Shown piece by piece: positions 47,388 through 54,969 of a stretch of DNA of 64,000 nucleotides. The stretch's first letter is position 1; every line of letters begins with the position of its first letter. The stretch spans positions 1 to 64,000 of the forward strand of contig NZ_VOHA01000016.1 of assembly GCF_007859315.1 (NCBI RefSeq). Reading direction: 5' to 3'. The notes under the pieces are model-generated. The model worked only from the letters and a program-made list of their open reading frames with translations, made no database searches and was not told where the DNA came from. Origin of the DNA: Reyranella sp. CPCC 100927 (GTDB lineage Bacteria > Pseudomonadota > Alphaproteobacteria > Reyranellales > Reyranellaceae). The position numbers and the translations under genes are program-made.

Positions 47388-47680
47388 GGGTTGCGCCCTT
47401 CCCGTTGAGTTCGATGACCGGTGGGCCCGCATGTGTTCAGGCCCTGATCAACGCACGCAGATCGGCATTGACCCGATCCTGATACCTCGCTCTGATGTCG
47501 TGCGGCGCACCCGGGTCGGAGATCTTCCGGGTGCCCCTGGCCAGGGTGAGAAGCCGGAACGTCCTCCTCATCCTGGGCCAGGTCAGCGACAGCGACGCCG
47601 GCCGCGGCGATGCCGACCACACCGCCCAGCAAGACATCGCGACGGAGCAGACCTGAAGAGGGGCGTGGCTCGTCCTTCAT
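47384..47680 (-). pseudogene. Truncated or frameshifted Tat-exported protein
   Basis: An ATG at 47680 with AAGGA upstream begins MKDEPRPSSGLLRRDVLLGG, a clear twin-arginine signal peptide (RRDVLLGGVVGIAAAGVAVA). The frame then turns into unlikely residues and ends after 98 codons. In the +1-shifted frame over 47440-47560 a protein-like stretch appears (RGTRKISDPGAPHDIRARYQ, ending DLRALIRA). A single frameshift or internal deletion in a once longer exported protein gene would explain this. It is the last gene of the minus-strand operon beginning at 51852. Confidence 0.45.
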
Positions 47681-47724
47681 TGCGGCGATCCTTTCGCGCG
47701 ATGTCCTGAGGGAGTGTCGGCGTC

Positions 47725-48507
47725 CTACTGGGCGGTCCATGCCCCATCGACAGCGATGGCCGTGCCAGTGATCTGATCAGCCGCCGGCGAGCAGAGGAAC
47801 GCCACCGTCCCACCCAACTGCTCCGGTGTGACGAAGGCCTGCGAGGGCTGCTTCTCGCCGAGAAGCTCCATTGTCGCATCGCGGCGGCTGATCTTCTTGC
47901 GGGCCGCGATGTCGGCGATCTGCTTCTCGACCAGCGGCGTCAACACCCAGCCGGGGCAGACGGCGTTGGCCGTGATGCCGCTGCCGGCCGTCTCCAGGCC
48001 GACCACCTTGATCAACCCAACGAGCCCGTGCTTGGCCGCCACGTAGGCCGCCTTATGGACCGAGCCGACCAGACCGTGCGCCGAGGCGATGTTGATGATC
48101 CGGCCCCAGCCTTGCTTCTTCATCGGCGGCACGGACGCGGCAATGCCGTGGAATGCGGCCGACAGGTTGATCGCCAGGATCGCGTCCCACTTGGCGGCCG
48201 AGAACTCCTCGACCGGTGCCGTGAACTGGATGCCAGCGTTGTTCACCAGGATGTCGATGCGGCCCAGCTTCTCGACCGTGGCCGCGACCAAGCCGCGCAC
48301 GGCGTCACCTTTCGACATGTCGGCACCGTCGTAGACGGCACGCACGCCGTGCGCGCGCTCGAGGTCACTGCGAAGCGCTTCGATTTCGTCGGCATCGCCG
48401 AACCCGTTCAGCACGATGTCGGCGCCCTGGCCGGCCAGTACCCTGGCGATGCCGAGGCCGATACCGCTGGTAGAGCCGGTGACGATCGCAACTTTGCCTT
48501 TCAACAT
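47725..48507 (-). CDS. bdhA: 3-hydroxybutyrate dehydrogenase (SDR family)
   Basis: 260 residues. This short-chain dehydrogenase interconverts 3-hydroxybutyrate and acetoacetate with NAD. Motifs are VTGSTSGIGLGIA (cofactor), NNAG, the catalytic Ser in NIASAHGLVGS, Tyr-x3-Lys in AAYVAAKHG, and the substrate loop QIADIAARKKISRRDATMELLGEKQPSQAF, characteristic of BdhA. The start at 48507 is the family start MLKGKVAIVTG. In the operon it follows the patatin gene; acetoacetate produced by it is the substrate of the acetoacetate decarboxylase two genes upstream. This supports a role in PHB or ketone-body breakdown. Confidence 0.92.
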   Translation of the reverse strand: MLKGKVAIVTGSTSGIGLGIARVLAGQGADIVLNGFGDADEIEALRSDLERAHGVRAVYDGADMSKGDAVRGLVAATVEKLGRIDILVNNAGIQFTAPVEEFSAAKWDAILAINLSAAFHGIAASVPPMKKQGWGRIINIASAHGLVGSVHKAAYVAAKHGLVGLIKVVGLETAGSGITANAVCPGWVLTPLVEKQIADIAARKKISRRDATMELLGEKQPSQAFVTPEQLGGTVAFLCSPAADQITGTAIAVDGAWTAQ

Positions 48508-48548
48508 GACCGTATTCCTTGTGATGTGGTCTGAGGGAAGCGGGTGAA

Positions 48549-49742
48549 CTACGAAGCGCGGGTCTCGCGATGCACGTCATGGGTGACGATGCCCTGCTCC
48601 GGCGCCGGCCGGTGCAGGCGGCGCGGGTCGGCCAGGGTGCGGCGGATGTCATCCAGGCCGCTCTGCCAGTGCTCGCGCATCGCATGCAGACCGAACTCGT
48701 AGTCCTTGGAGTGGCCTTCGAAGGCCTTGGACTGGTAGATCAGGTGAATGATGTTGTGGGCCTGATGGCGGGCCAGATCGGCGATGGCCAGGACGTCCTG
48801 GTCGTTCTTCGCCGCCTCCGGCAGCTTCGCCATCAATTGCTGCAGCGCCTGGCGCATCTTCTGCATCTGCATCATGTGGCTGGTGATGGCGCGGGTCCGG
48901 CTGGAATACTGGATGTCCTTCTGCCGGCTCGACACCTCCAGCAGGTCGTTGGGCAGCCGGCCCTTGGCCGACCACAGGTCGACCTGGAAGGTCAGGGTAT
49001 CGCGCCGTGGCTCGCTCGAGAGAACGCGCGCGAGCGGCGTGTTCGAGACCACGCCACCGTCCCAGTAGTACTCGCCGTCGATCTCTATGGCGGGAAAGCC
49101 CGGCGGCAGGGCGCCCGATGCCATGAAATGCTCGGCCCTCAGTCGTCGCTCCGCCGTATCGAAGTAGACGATGTTGCCGTTGCGGACGTTCACCGCCGCG
49201 ACGCTGACCCTGGTGTCGCCCGCGTTCAGCAGATCGAAATCGACCAGGCGATTGAGCGTGTCACGCAGCGGCGTGGTGTCGTAGAAGCTGGTGGCGGCGT
49301 CGCCGGGAAACAGCGACATGAAGGGCGGCGGGAATCGCGGCTTGAAGAAGCCGGTCTGTCCCGTCATTAGGGCGCGCATGGCCGCGGCGGCATTGCGCGC
49401 GGAGCGCAGGTCGACGGTGAAAGGCAAGGCGCCCAGCAGGCCGTCGTGCGCCGGCCATTCCACCGGCGCGGCGCAGATGGTCTCCCAGAACTCGCGCAGC
49501 CGCCCCACGCGGTGGGATTCGGGCGAACCCGCGATCACGGCAGCATTGAGCGCGCCGATCGAAATGCCAGCCAGCCAGGTCGGCCGGATTCCAGCCTCGT
49601 GCAGGCCCTCGTAGACTCCGGCCTGGTAGGCCCCGAGCGCCCCGCCACCCTGCAGCACCAGGGCCACGACATCATAATGCGGTATCTCGATCTGCGTGGA
49701 GGCGTCGCTATCGCCGAGCTGCTGTTTATGGTTCACGTACAT
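48549..49742 (-). CDS. Patatin-like phospholipase/esterase
   Basis: 397 residues. Patatin lipases use a Ser-Asp dyad. The oxyanion hole is VLQGGGALGAYQAGVYEGL (about 29-47), the nucleophile is Ser61 in LAGISIGALNAAVI and the Asp is in YWDGGVVSN. A C-terminal DUF3734-like region (QVDLWSAKGRLPNDLLEVSSRQKDIQYSSRT) is present. The ATG at 49742 has AGGAG seven bases upstream; an ATG two codons earlier is too close to that site. Such genes next to bdhA and adc are found in Bradyrhizobium-type genomes and are suspected of PHB or lipid turnover. Confidence 0.88.
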   Translation of the reverse strand: MYVNHKQQLGDSDASTQIEIPHYDVVALVLQGGGALGAYQAGVYEGLHEAGIRPTWLAGISIGALNAAVIAGSPESHRVGRLREFWETICAAPVEWPAHDGLLGALPFTVDLRSARNAAAAMRALMTGQTGFFKPRFPPPFMSLFPGDAATSFYDTTPLRDTLNRLVDFDLLNAGDTRVSVAAVNVRNGNIVYFDTAERRLRAEHFMASGALPPGFPAIEIDGEYYWDGGVVSNTPLARVLSSEPRRDTLTFQVDLWSAKGRLPNDLLEVSSRQKDIQYSSRTRAITSHMMQMQKMRQALQQLMAKLPEAAKNDQDVLAIADLARHQAHNIIHLIYQSKAFEGHSKDYEFGLHAMREHWQSGLDDIRRTLADPRRLHRPAPEQGIVTHDVHRETRAS

Positions 49743-49771
49743 TGTCATTCTCCTGGGACTGACGATCCGCG

Positions 49772-50548
49772 TCAGACCGACATCGCGTGGCGTGGCAGAC
49801 GTGTTGCCGTCTCAGCCAGGTAGTCGTGCACGACGGTGCCGAGGCCGAGCGTGAGGTCGGCGACCAGGTGCTTGGCCGACAGCACCTCCAGCACCGGCAG
49901 CTCGGCAACGGGCGCAAGCGCGTGCGGGGACAGCTGCAAGGATGCCGGGCCGCTCCAGGCCCCCTTCACGGTCACATCCTCGAGGTGATAGCGGACGAGC
50001 TCGCAGATGCGCGCCGTGCCATCGACATGCGGGATGATCTTGATCAGGAAGTTGGGCGCCGTGAGCTTCTTGGCTTCGACAGCGGCGTCGAGAGTGCGGT
50101 GCTTGTACCCCATGGTCGCGGTGGCGATGCGGACCGAGCCGTAGTTCAAGGTGCCAACCAGGGTGTCGGTCTCGACCGCGAGCGTCGGCTGCGCCAGCTT
50201 CTTGGGAAAGCCCCACAGCTCCCGCCCACCCGCGATGGGTGGATGATCATTGAGGAACATCTGATGGGTGAAGCTGCCGACCTGGCCCTGGTAGGATACC
50301 GGGATGGCCTGACCGCTTTCGGTATAGTCGCCGAAGCCCGTTGAATCCGGCATCCGGATGAACTCGTAGTTCACCACCGGCTCGAGCAGCATAAGCGGCT
50401 CCGGCACCACCCGGCGCAACGCCTCGGGATCGGTCCGGTATTGGATGATGAAGTACTCGCGGTTGACGAAGCGGTACGGGCCGGCGGGAAAAGCCGGGTT
50501 GGTCAACGGCATGGCAAATGCCGTCCTGCGAAGGGTCTCGCGGTTCAT
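49772..50548 (-). CDS. adc: Acetoacetate decarboxylase
   Basis: 258 residues. It decarboxylates acetoacetate to acetone and CO2 through a Schiff base. The catalytic lysine pair is in [12 protein letters not shown] at about residues 116-117, equivalent to Lys115 of the clostridial enzyme. Other family regions are [23 protein letters not shown] and [22 protein letters not shown]. The ATG at 50548 has GGAG nine bases upstream; a longer frame upstream is not used. It lies between the NDH-2-like and patatin genes, and with BdhA links 3-hydroxybutyrate to acetone. Confidence 0.92.
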   Translation of the reverse strand: MNRETLRRTAFAMPLTNPAFPAGPYRFVNREYFIIQYRTDPEALRRVVPEPLMLLEPVVNYEFIRMPDSTGFGDYTESGQAIPVSYQGQVGSFTHQMFLNDHPPIAGGRELWGFPKKLAQPTLAVETDTLVGTLNYGSVRIATATMGYKHRTLDAAVEAKKLTAPNFLIKIIPHVDGTARICELVRYHLEDVTVKGAWSGPASLQLSPHALAPVAELPVLEVLSAKHLVADLTLGLGTVVHDYLAETATRLPRHAMSV

Positions 50549-50625
50549 TGCTATGGGCTCCAGGCTATCGATGGCTGCGTGGGCTGCGCTCCGATGCGGA
50601 GCGCAGCCCTTGTCGCGCGAGGCGC

Positions 50626-51852
50626 TTAGACGTCGGTGACGCGCTCCGGCTCGGCCGATGCGAGCGCCGCAGCACGCTCGGGCTTCGGCGGGTAGATCCA
50701 CACCGTGTTGATCTCCTGCTTGGTCTTCTTCGCCTCGGCGCCGACCATCTCCACCTTGCGGTCCCAGCCGCGCGTGAAGAGCGCGCCGTATTCACCGAGG
50801 TCGAGACAGGTGACATAGGCCTTCTGGTGATACGGCTTCAGCGGCTCGCCCAGCAGCTCGGCGGCGGCGTTGTGGCCGGCAAAGGCGCCCATTCGCGTGG
50901 CGTGCTGGCACGACATCAGAGCGTAGTTGCCGACATCGTCGCAGGCGGCCTTGGCAGCGTCGCCCGTCGCAAGAACACCGGGTACCGACGACACACGCAA
51001 CTCGCGGTCGACCAGCAGCCGGCCGAAGTTATCGCGCTCGGCCGGGATCTGCGCGGTCAACGGCGCGGCGCGCATGCCGGCCGCCCAGATCACGGTCGCG
51101 CTCTCGATGCGCACGCCATCGCTCAGTGTGACACCGGTATCGTCCAGTGACGCGACACCGGCGCCGAGCCGGGTCTCCACATTCAGCTCGCGCAGTGCAC
51201 CCGCGATGACCGGCCGCGGGCCGGCGCCCATATCCGGCGCGATCGCGTCGTTGCGCTCGACGATGACGACGCGCGGCTTGGCATTCTTGCCGAGGATCGC
51301 ACGAAGCCGCGCCGGCATCTCCGTCGCCACCTCGATGCCGGTGAAGCCCCCGCCGGCGACGACGACGGTGTCGCGCGCCGCTGACGCCGGCCGATCCGCC
51401 AGGCTGTGCAGGTGCCGGTCGAGGGCAACCGCGTCGTCGCGTTGGTCGACACTGAAGGCATACTCGGCGAGGCCAGGGATGTTCGGACGGAACAGCCGGC
51501 TGCCGGTGGCCACGACCAGCCGATCGTATGGCAGTGTCTCGCGCACACCCTTGGCGGTAACGAATTGCACCGAGCGGGATTTGGTGTCGACGGTCTCGGC
51601 GAGGCCTTGCACGTAGAGAACGTCGATGGCCTTGAGGACATCCTGGAGCGGCGCGGTCAGGGTTTCCGGCTTCGGCTCATAGAGACGCGGGCGAATCACC
51701 AGAGTGGGCTCCGGTGCAACGAGCGCGATCTCGAGCTCCTGGGACGAGACGCCCTTCATGTCGCGAAGACGGGCGGCGGAGAGCGCAGCGTACATAGCGG
51801 CAAAGCCGGCACCGATGATGACGATGCGTTGGGCGGACGGTTGCTTTGGCAT
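50626..51852 (-). CDS. NDH-2-like FAD/NAD(P)-binding oxidoreductase (second copy)
   Basis: 408 residues with the pattern of NDH-2/disulfide-reductase-like enzymes: [21 protein letters not shown] at the N-terminus, [19 protein letters not shown], the second Rossmann [21 protein letters not shown] and [33 protein letters not shown] near the C-terminus, where NDH-2 has its quinone-facing segment. It lacks the hydrophobic C-terminal helix of the copy at 4110 and is more divergent. The ATG at 51852 has AGAGGG upstream. It heads the adc/patatin/bdhA operon and carries the first copy of the shared upstream module (51899-51980). Confidence 0.85.
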   Translation of the reverse strand: MPKQPSAQRIVIIGAGFAAMYAALSAARLRDMKGVSSQELEIALVAPEPTLVIRPRLYEPKPETLTAPLQDVLKAIDVLYVQGLAETVDTKSRSVQFVTAKGVRETLPYDRLVVATGSRLFRPNIPGLAEYAFSVDQRDDAVALDRHLHSLADRPASAARDTVVVAGGGFTGIEVATEMPARLRAILGKNAKPRVVIVERNDAIAPDMGAGPRPVIAGALRELNVETRLGAGVASLDDTGVTLSDGVRIESATVIWAAGMRAAPLTAQIPAERDNFGRLLVDRELRVSSVPGVLATGDAAKAACDDVGNYALMSCQHATRMGAFAGHNAAAELLGEPLKPYHQKAYVTCLDLGEYGALFTRGWDRKVEMVGAEAKKTKQEINTVWIYPPKPERAAALASAEPERVTDV

Positions 51853-51898
51853 GGGACCCTCTGTTGGGTATCGATCACGTCCATCGCGATCGATGTGA

Positions 51899-51980
51899 GC
51901 GGAGGATGCCTGCAAACCGGCCGGAAGACCTTGCAGCGCCCTTGAATTGCCGTTGCAGTTATCTTGGTTATTCGTCCAAG
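51899..51980 (-). promoter_or_regulatory. Shared upstream module, copy 1 (before the NDH-2/adc operon)
   Basis: Read on the plus strand: a leader with GGAGGATGCC (51901-51910), the box GGAAGACCTTGCAG (51923-51936), and the inverted repeat CTTGGTTATTCGTCCAAG (51963-51980) with arms CTTGG/CCAAG. The same three parts recur at 59530-59614, 62085-62178 and 63130-63216. Copy 1 lacks the intervening ATTGAATTTCC found in copies 2-3 but has TTGAATTGCC nearby. The gene it serves is on the minus strand, 47-128 bp away. Confidence 0.6.
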
Positions 51981-52036
51981 ACGGTCGCTATCCTGGTGTA
52001 CGTTATTGGCGGATGTGCATCGGCCCTTCTCGTCGT

Positions 52037-52149
52037 CCTGAACGCAGCGAAGGACCCTGCGGTATGTCCCTCAAAGAATGACGGCGCTGATGATCATCAG
52101 CGCCGTCCGTGTCGATGCCAGTACTGCAAGATCCTTCGCTGCGCTCAGG
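52037..52149. repeat. Nested palindromic intergenic repeat
   Basis: Outer arms of 18 bp, CCTGAACGCAGCGAAGGA (52037-52054) and its inverted copy at 52132-52149 with one mismatch, enclose a perfect 28-bp palindrome at 52080-52107 centred on GATGATCATC. This is the layout of small mobile palindromic elements (REP/MITE-like). The family with CCTGAGCGCAGCGAAGGA-type ends is widespread in proteobacterial intergenic DNA. It sits just after the stop of the first MBL gene. Confidence 0.75.
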
Positions 52150-52152
52150 CGG

Positions 52153-53067
52153 TCAGTACTCCCAATAGGCCGGTACAAAACGAAAGGCGTCGCCGGCGAC
52201 CGCGACCCGGCCGAGGGACGGGAACGGCAGATGGCAGGCCACCAGCGGCTCGCGGGTCGCCGCCAGCTCCCGCAAAAGACCGATTCGGACGCGAGCAGCG
52301 TCCTCGGGGTCGTGTTCGAAGGCGTTGTACCAGTCGGGGTGGTCGAAACCGGCTGGTAGCACGGCATCGCCGAGGAACGTCAGCCGGTCGCCTCCGGACG
52401 CCAGTCGAACAACGCTGTGCCCGACGGTGTGGCCGCCGGTACGACGGACGAGCACCCCTGGCGCCACCTCATGCTCCGCCTCGAACAGCCGCAGCTGGCT
52501 ACCGTACTCGGTCAAGAACCTAGCGGCGGCCGACCGAGCCGCGTCCGGAAACCACGCTGGCATGGAGGCGTTCGTGGAGAAATCGGGCGATGCCCAGAAC
52601 TTGGCCTCGGCGGCAGCCGCGTGGATCGGTACGTCCGGACGCAGCCGCTCCCTCACCCCGTCGACGAGCAGCCCGCCAACGTGGTCGAAGTGCATGTGGG
52701 TAAGCACCACGTCGGTCACGGACGCTAGATCGATGCCTGCAGCCTGCAGGCGCTGGGCCCACCGCCCGGCCCGCCTGAAGTCCGGCTGCTGATCCCCGAG
52801 CCCAGAATCGATCAGTATGGTCCGGCCGCCGCTACGCACCACGACCACGTTCACCGGCCACACCATCTCGTCTGGCGGCAGGAACGTGTCGTCCAGCCAG
52901 GCCGCCACCTCGGACGGGTCGGCATTGGTGGCCAAGTTCGGGGTTTTCAGCGACAGCAGCCCATCACTGACCACCAGCACGTCAATCTCGCCGACCCGCA
53001 GCGCGTAGCGCGACGGAACCAGTTCGTCGGCCCTCGGTCTACCGAGATGCAAGGCGTTGTCCAACAT
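52153..53067 (-). CDS. MBL-fold metallo-hydrolase (tandem copy 1)
   Basis: 304 residues with the metal motif THMHFDHVGG (HxHxDH), a later His in RTGGHTVGHSVV and Asp in FLGDAVLPAGF, the full set for a two-zinc metallo-beta-lactamase fold. Many members hydrolyse lactones or thioesters. The start MLDNALHLGRPRADELVPSR at 53067 has GGAGG upstream. It is about two-thirds identical by eye to the neighbour at 53350, including the C-terminal end RFVPAYWEY, so the pair is a tandem duplication. The substrate is unknown; quorum-quenching lactonases have similar layouts. Confidence 0.85.
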   Translation of the reverse strand: MLDNALHLGRPRADELVPSRYALRVGEIDVLVVSDGLLSLKTPNLATNADPSEVAAWLDDTFLPPDEMVWPVNVVVVRSGGRTILIDSGLGDQQPDFRRAGRWAQRLQAAGIDLASVTDVVLTHMHFDHVGGLLVDGVRERLRPDVPIHAAAAEAKFWASPDFSTNASMPAWFPDAARSAAARFLTEYGSQLRLFEAEHEVAPGVLVRRTGGHTVGHSVVRLASGGDRLTFLGDAVLPAGFDHPDWYNAFEHDPEDAARVRIGLLRELAATREPLVACHLPFPSLGRVAVAGDAFRFVPAYWEY

Positions 53068-53349
53068 GTTTGTCTCCTCCTTCGCTCGTGGTGTTGCTCC
53101 GCTAGTGGCGAGACCATGATCGCTGACGTGCCGAGCCCTCGATACCGTGCAACCTGCTAGGTTCTGCTATCCAAGAAGCAGGTAGACCTGCCCTTTGAGA
53201 TGGGTTGAGGTGAGTCACGCTCGCGATTTCGCCGGCTTGGGCAACGAAGCCTACGCCGGCGAAGATGCTGATGATGTCGTACGACGCTGCGATCGACCCG
53301 TTGTTCAAGCGCATGCGGGTCGTCGCGTTCGGTGCTGACCGACAAGCGG
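53068..53349. repeat. Upstream part of the MBL tandem duplication (copy 1)
   Basis: The 5' region of MBL copy 1 matches 54259-54430, which precedes copy 2: GCTAGTGGCGAGACCATGATCGC, GATACCGTGCA and AACCTGCTAGGTT are shared. That last motif (53151-53163) is a palindrome, AACCT/AGGTT. A second inverted repeat, GCAGGTAGACCTGC, is at 53178-53191. Further out, weaker similarity continues to about 53240. No intact gene was found here. Confidence 0.6.
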
Positions 53350-54258
53350 TCAGTATTCCCAGTAGGCCGGTATGAAACGAAAGGCGTTGCCGGCGACCGC
53401 CACCCGACCGAACGGGAACGACACGTGAGCGGCCACCAGCAGCTCGCGGCTCGCCGCCAGCTCCCGCAAAAGACCGACCCGGACGCGGACCGACTCCTCG
53501 GGGTCATGGTCGAACGCGTTGTGCCAATCGGGACGCTCGAAGTGGTTATGGAACACGGCATCGCCGAGGAACGTCAGCCGTTCGCCGCCGGACGTCAGGC
53601 GGACCACGCTGTGCCCGGGGGTGTGGCCGCCGGTGCGACGGATGACCACGCCCGGCGCCACCTCGCGCTCGTCATCAAACAGCTGAAGTTGCTTGCGGTA
53701 GGTGTCCGCGAACCGCGTGGCGGCCGATCGGAGCACGTCCGGTATCCCCTTCGGAAAGGCGTTGCGGGAGAAATCGGGCGACCTCCAGAACTCGACCTCG
53801 GCAGCCGCGATGTGGATCGGCAAGTCCGGGCGAAGCCGGCTCCTCAGCTCGTCGGCAAGCAGCCCGCCGACGTGGTCGACGTGCTGGTGGGTAATCACCA
53901 TGTCGGTCACGGATGCAGGGTCGATGCCGGCGGCCTGCAGTCGCTGTGCCAATCGCCCGGTCTGCGGGAAGTCCCGGAACTCCGCTCCAACGCCGGCGTC
54001 GATGAGCACGGTCCGGCCGCCACTGCGCACCACGATCACGTTCAGCGGCCAAAAGAACTTGTCCGCCGGCTGGCGCATGTCGTCCAGCCAGGCCGCCACC
54101 TCGGCCGGCTTGCCGTTGGTGGCGATCGTCGCGTCAGGCAGCGGCAGCACCCCATCGCTGATCACCAGCACGTCAATCTCGCCGACCCGCAGCGCGTAGC
54201 GCGACGGAACCAATTCATCGGCCCTCGGTCTATCGAGACGTAAGGTGTCGTCCAGCAT
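53350..54258 (-). CDS. MBL-fold metallo-hydrolase (tandem copy 2)
   Basis: 302 residues, paralogous to the gene at 52153. Metal motif THQHVDHVGG, His in RTGGHTPGHSVV, Asp in FLGDAVFHNHFERPDWH, and the shared N-terminus MLDDTLRLDRPRADELVPSR. The third residue of the HxHxDH motif differs from copy 1 (Val for Phe) and the loop after the Asp differs, so the substrate may differ slightly. The start at 54258 has GGAG upstream. It is transcribed towards copy 1 and shares its duplicated upstream region; the two probably have separate promoters. Confidence 0.85.
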   Translation of the reverse strand: MLDDTLRLDRPRADELVPSRYALRVGEIDVLVISDGVLPLPDATIATNGKPAEVAAWLDDMRQPADKFFWPLNVIVVRSGGRTVLIDAGVGAEFRDFPQTGRLAQRLQAAGIDPASVTDMVITHQHVDHVGGLLADELRSRLRPDLPIHIAAAEVEFWRSPDFSRNAFPKGIPDVLRSAATRFADTYRKQLQLFDDEREVAPGVVIRRTGGHTPGHSVVRLTSGGERLTFLGDAVFHNHFERPDWHNAFDHDPEESVRVRVGLLRELAASRELLVAAHVSFPFGRVAVAGNAFRFIPAYWEY

Positions 54259-54645
54259 GTTCGTCTCCTCTCTACGAGTGATGTTGCTCTGCTAGTGGTG
54301 GTGTTGCTCCGCTAGTGGCGAGACCATGATCGCGAACGTACCGGGCCCTCGATACCGTGCAGCCTGCTAGGTTCAGCTACCCAAGAAGTAGATAAACCTA
54401 CACTTTGAGATAGGTTGAGGCAGATCGCGGGCCTGCGCTTCAAGCGACGAACACCGACCGCGAATGAGCCGCGATCAAACCGATGCTGCCGGACAAGCCG
54501 CGCGGCATCCCACCGATCAACGACCGGCGTGTCATCAATCGCATCTTTTGGGTAGTCGGATCAGGAGCGCCGCGGCACGAGCACTTGGCCATCCCGGGCG
54601 TGAGCCCGCCGTTCGCGAAGGTTACCGGTGGGGATGGGGCACCGA
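54259..54645. repeat. Upstream part of the MBL tandem duplication (copy 2) and gap
   Basis: The first 170 bp repeat the region 53068-53240. They contain AGCCTGCTAGGTT at 54361-54373 and GTAGATAAACCTAC at 54388-54401, the counterparts of the palindromes in copy 1. A short local duplication (GTTGCTC-GCTAGTGG) occurs at 54288-54318. A 31-codon minus-strand frame starting MTRRSLIGGM (54440-54535) resembles a Tat signal but is too short to be a gene. No other gene to 54645. Confidence 0.55.
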
Positions 54646-54912
54646 TCAATCAACCTTCGGCTCGGTGGGTTCGACCCGAACATCGTCGTCTTGTCCGCTG
54701 CGATGGCTGTAGAACACCAGCGCCATCAAACCGACGGCAAGCGCCACCGTGAATATGATTCCCAGGATCAACGGTGCGACTGCCCCCGGATCGAGATCGA
54801 GGGAGCCGATTGCCGCCCAGCAGATTCCGGCGATCGCTACGATCCCGACGACGCAGGCAACAGAAAACCGGGTGATCCAGTGCGACTTGCGCATCTCCGT
54901 AACGATGCCCAT
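54646..54912 (-). CDS. Small membrane protein with two helices
   Basis: 88 residues. Two hydrophobic segments, FSVACVVGIVAIAGICWAAI and VAPLILGIIFTVALAVGLMALV, are followed by an acidic tail (RSGQDDDVRVEPTEPKVD). The ATG at 54912 has AAGGAG eight bases upstream, a strong site, which supports a real gene. I know no family. It lies 57 bp downstream of the EmrB-type gene on the same strand and may be its last cotranscribed gene. Confidence 0.65.
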   Translation of the reverse strand: MGIVTEMRKSHWITRFSVACVVGIVAIAGICWAAIGSLDLDPGAVAPLILGIIFTVALAVGLMALVFYSHRSGQDDDVRVEPTEPKVD

Positions 54913-54969
54913 CGTCCCAGCTCCTTGGCTTGAGTGCCTAAATCCCGCTTGACCATCGTAACGCGTATC

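Noticed and set aside
52153-54258. Idea that the two MBL genes form an AHL-lactonase quorum-quenching locus
   Set aside because: The metal motif fits, but no LuxI/LuxR-type gene is adjacent and many other MBL hydrolases share the motif.
54440-54535. 31-codon frame MTRRSLIGGM resembling a Tat signal
   Set aside because: Too short and with no continuation; at most a remnant within the duplicated MBL upstream region.
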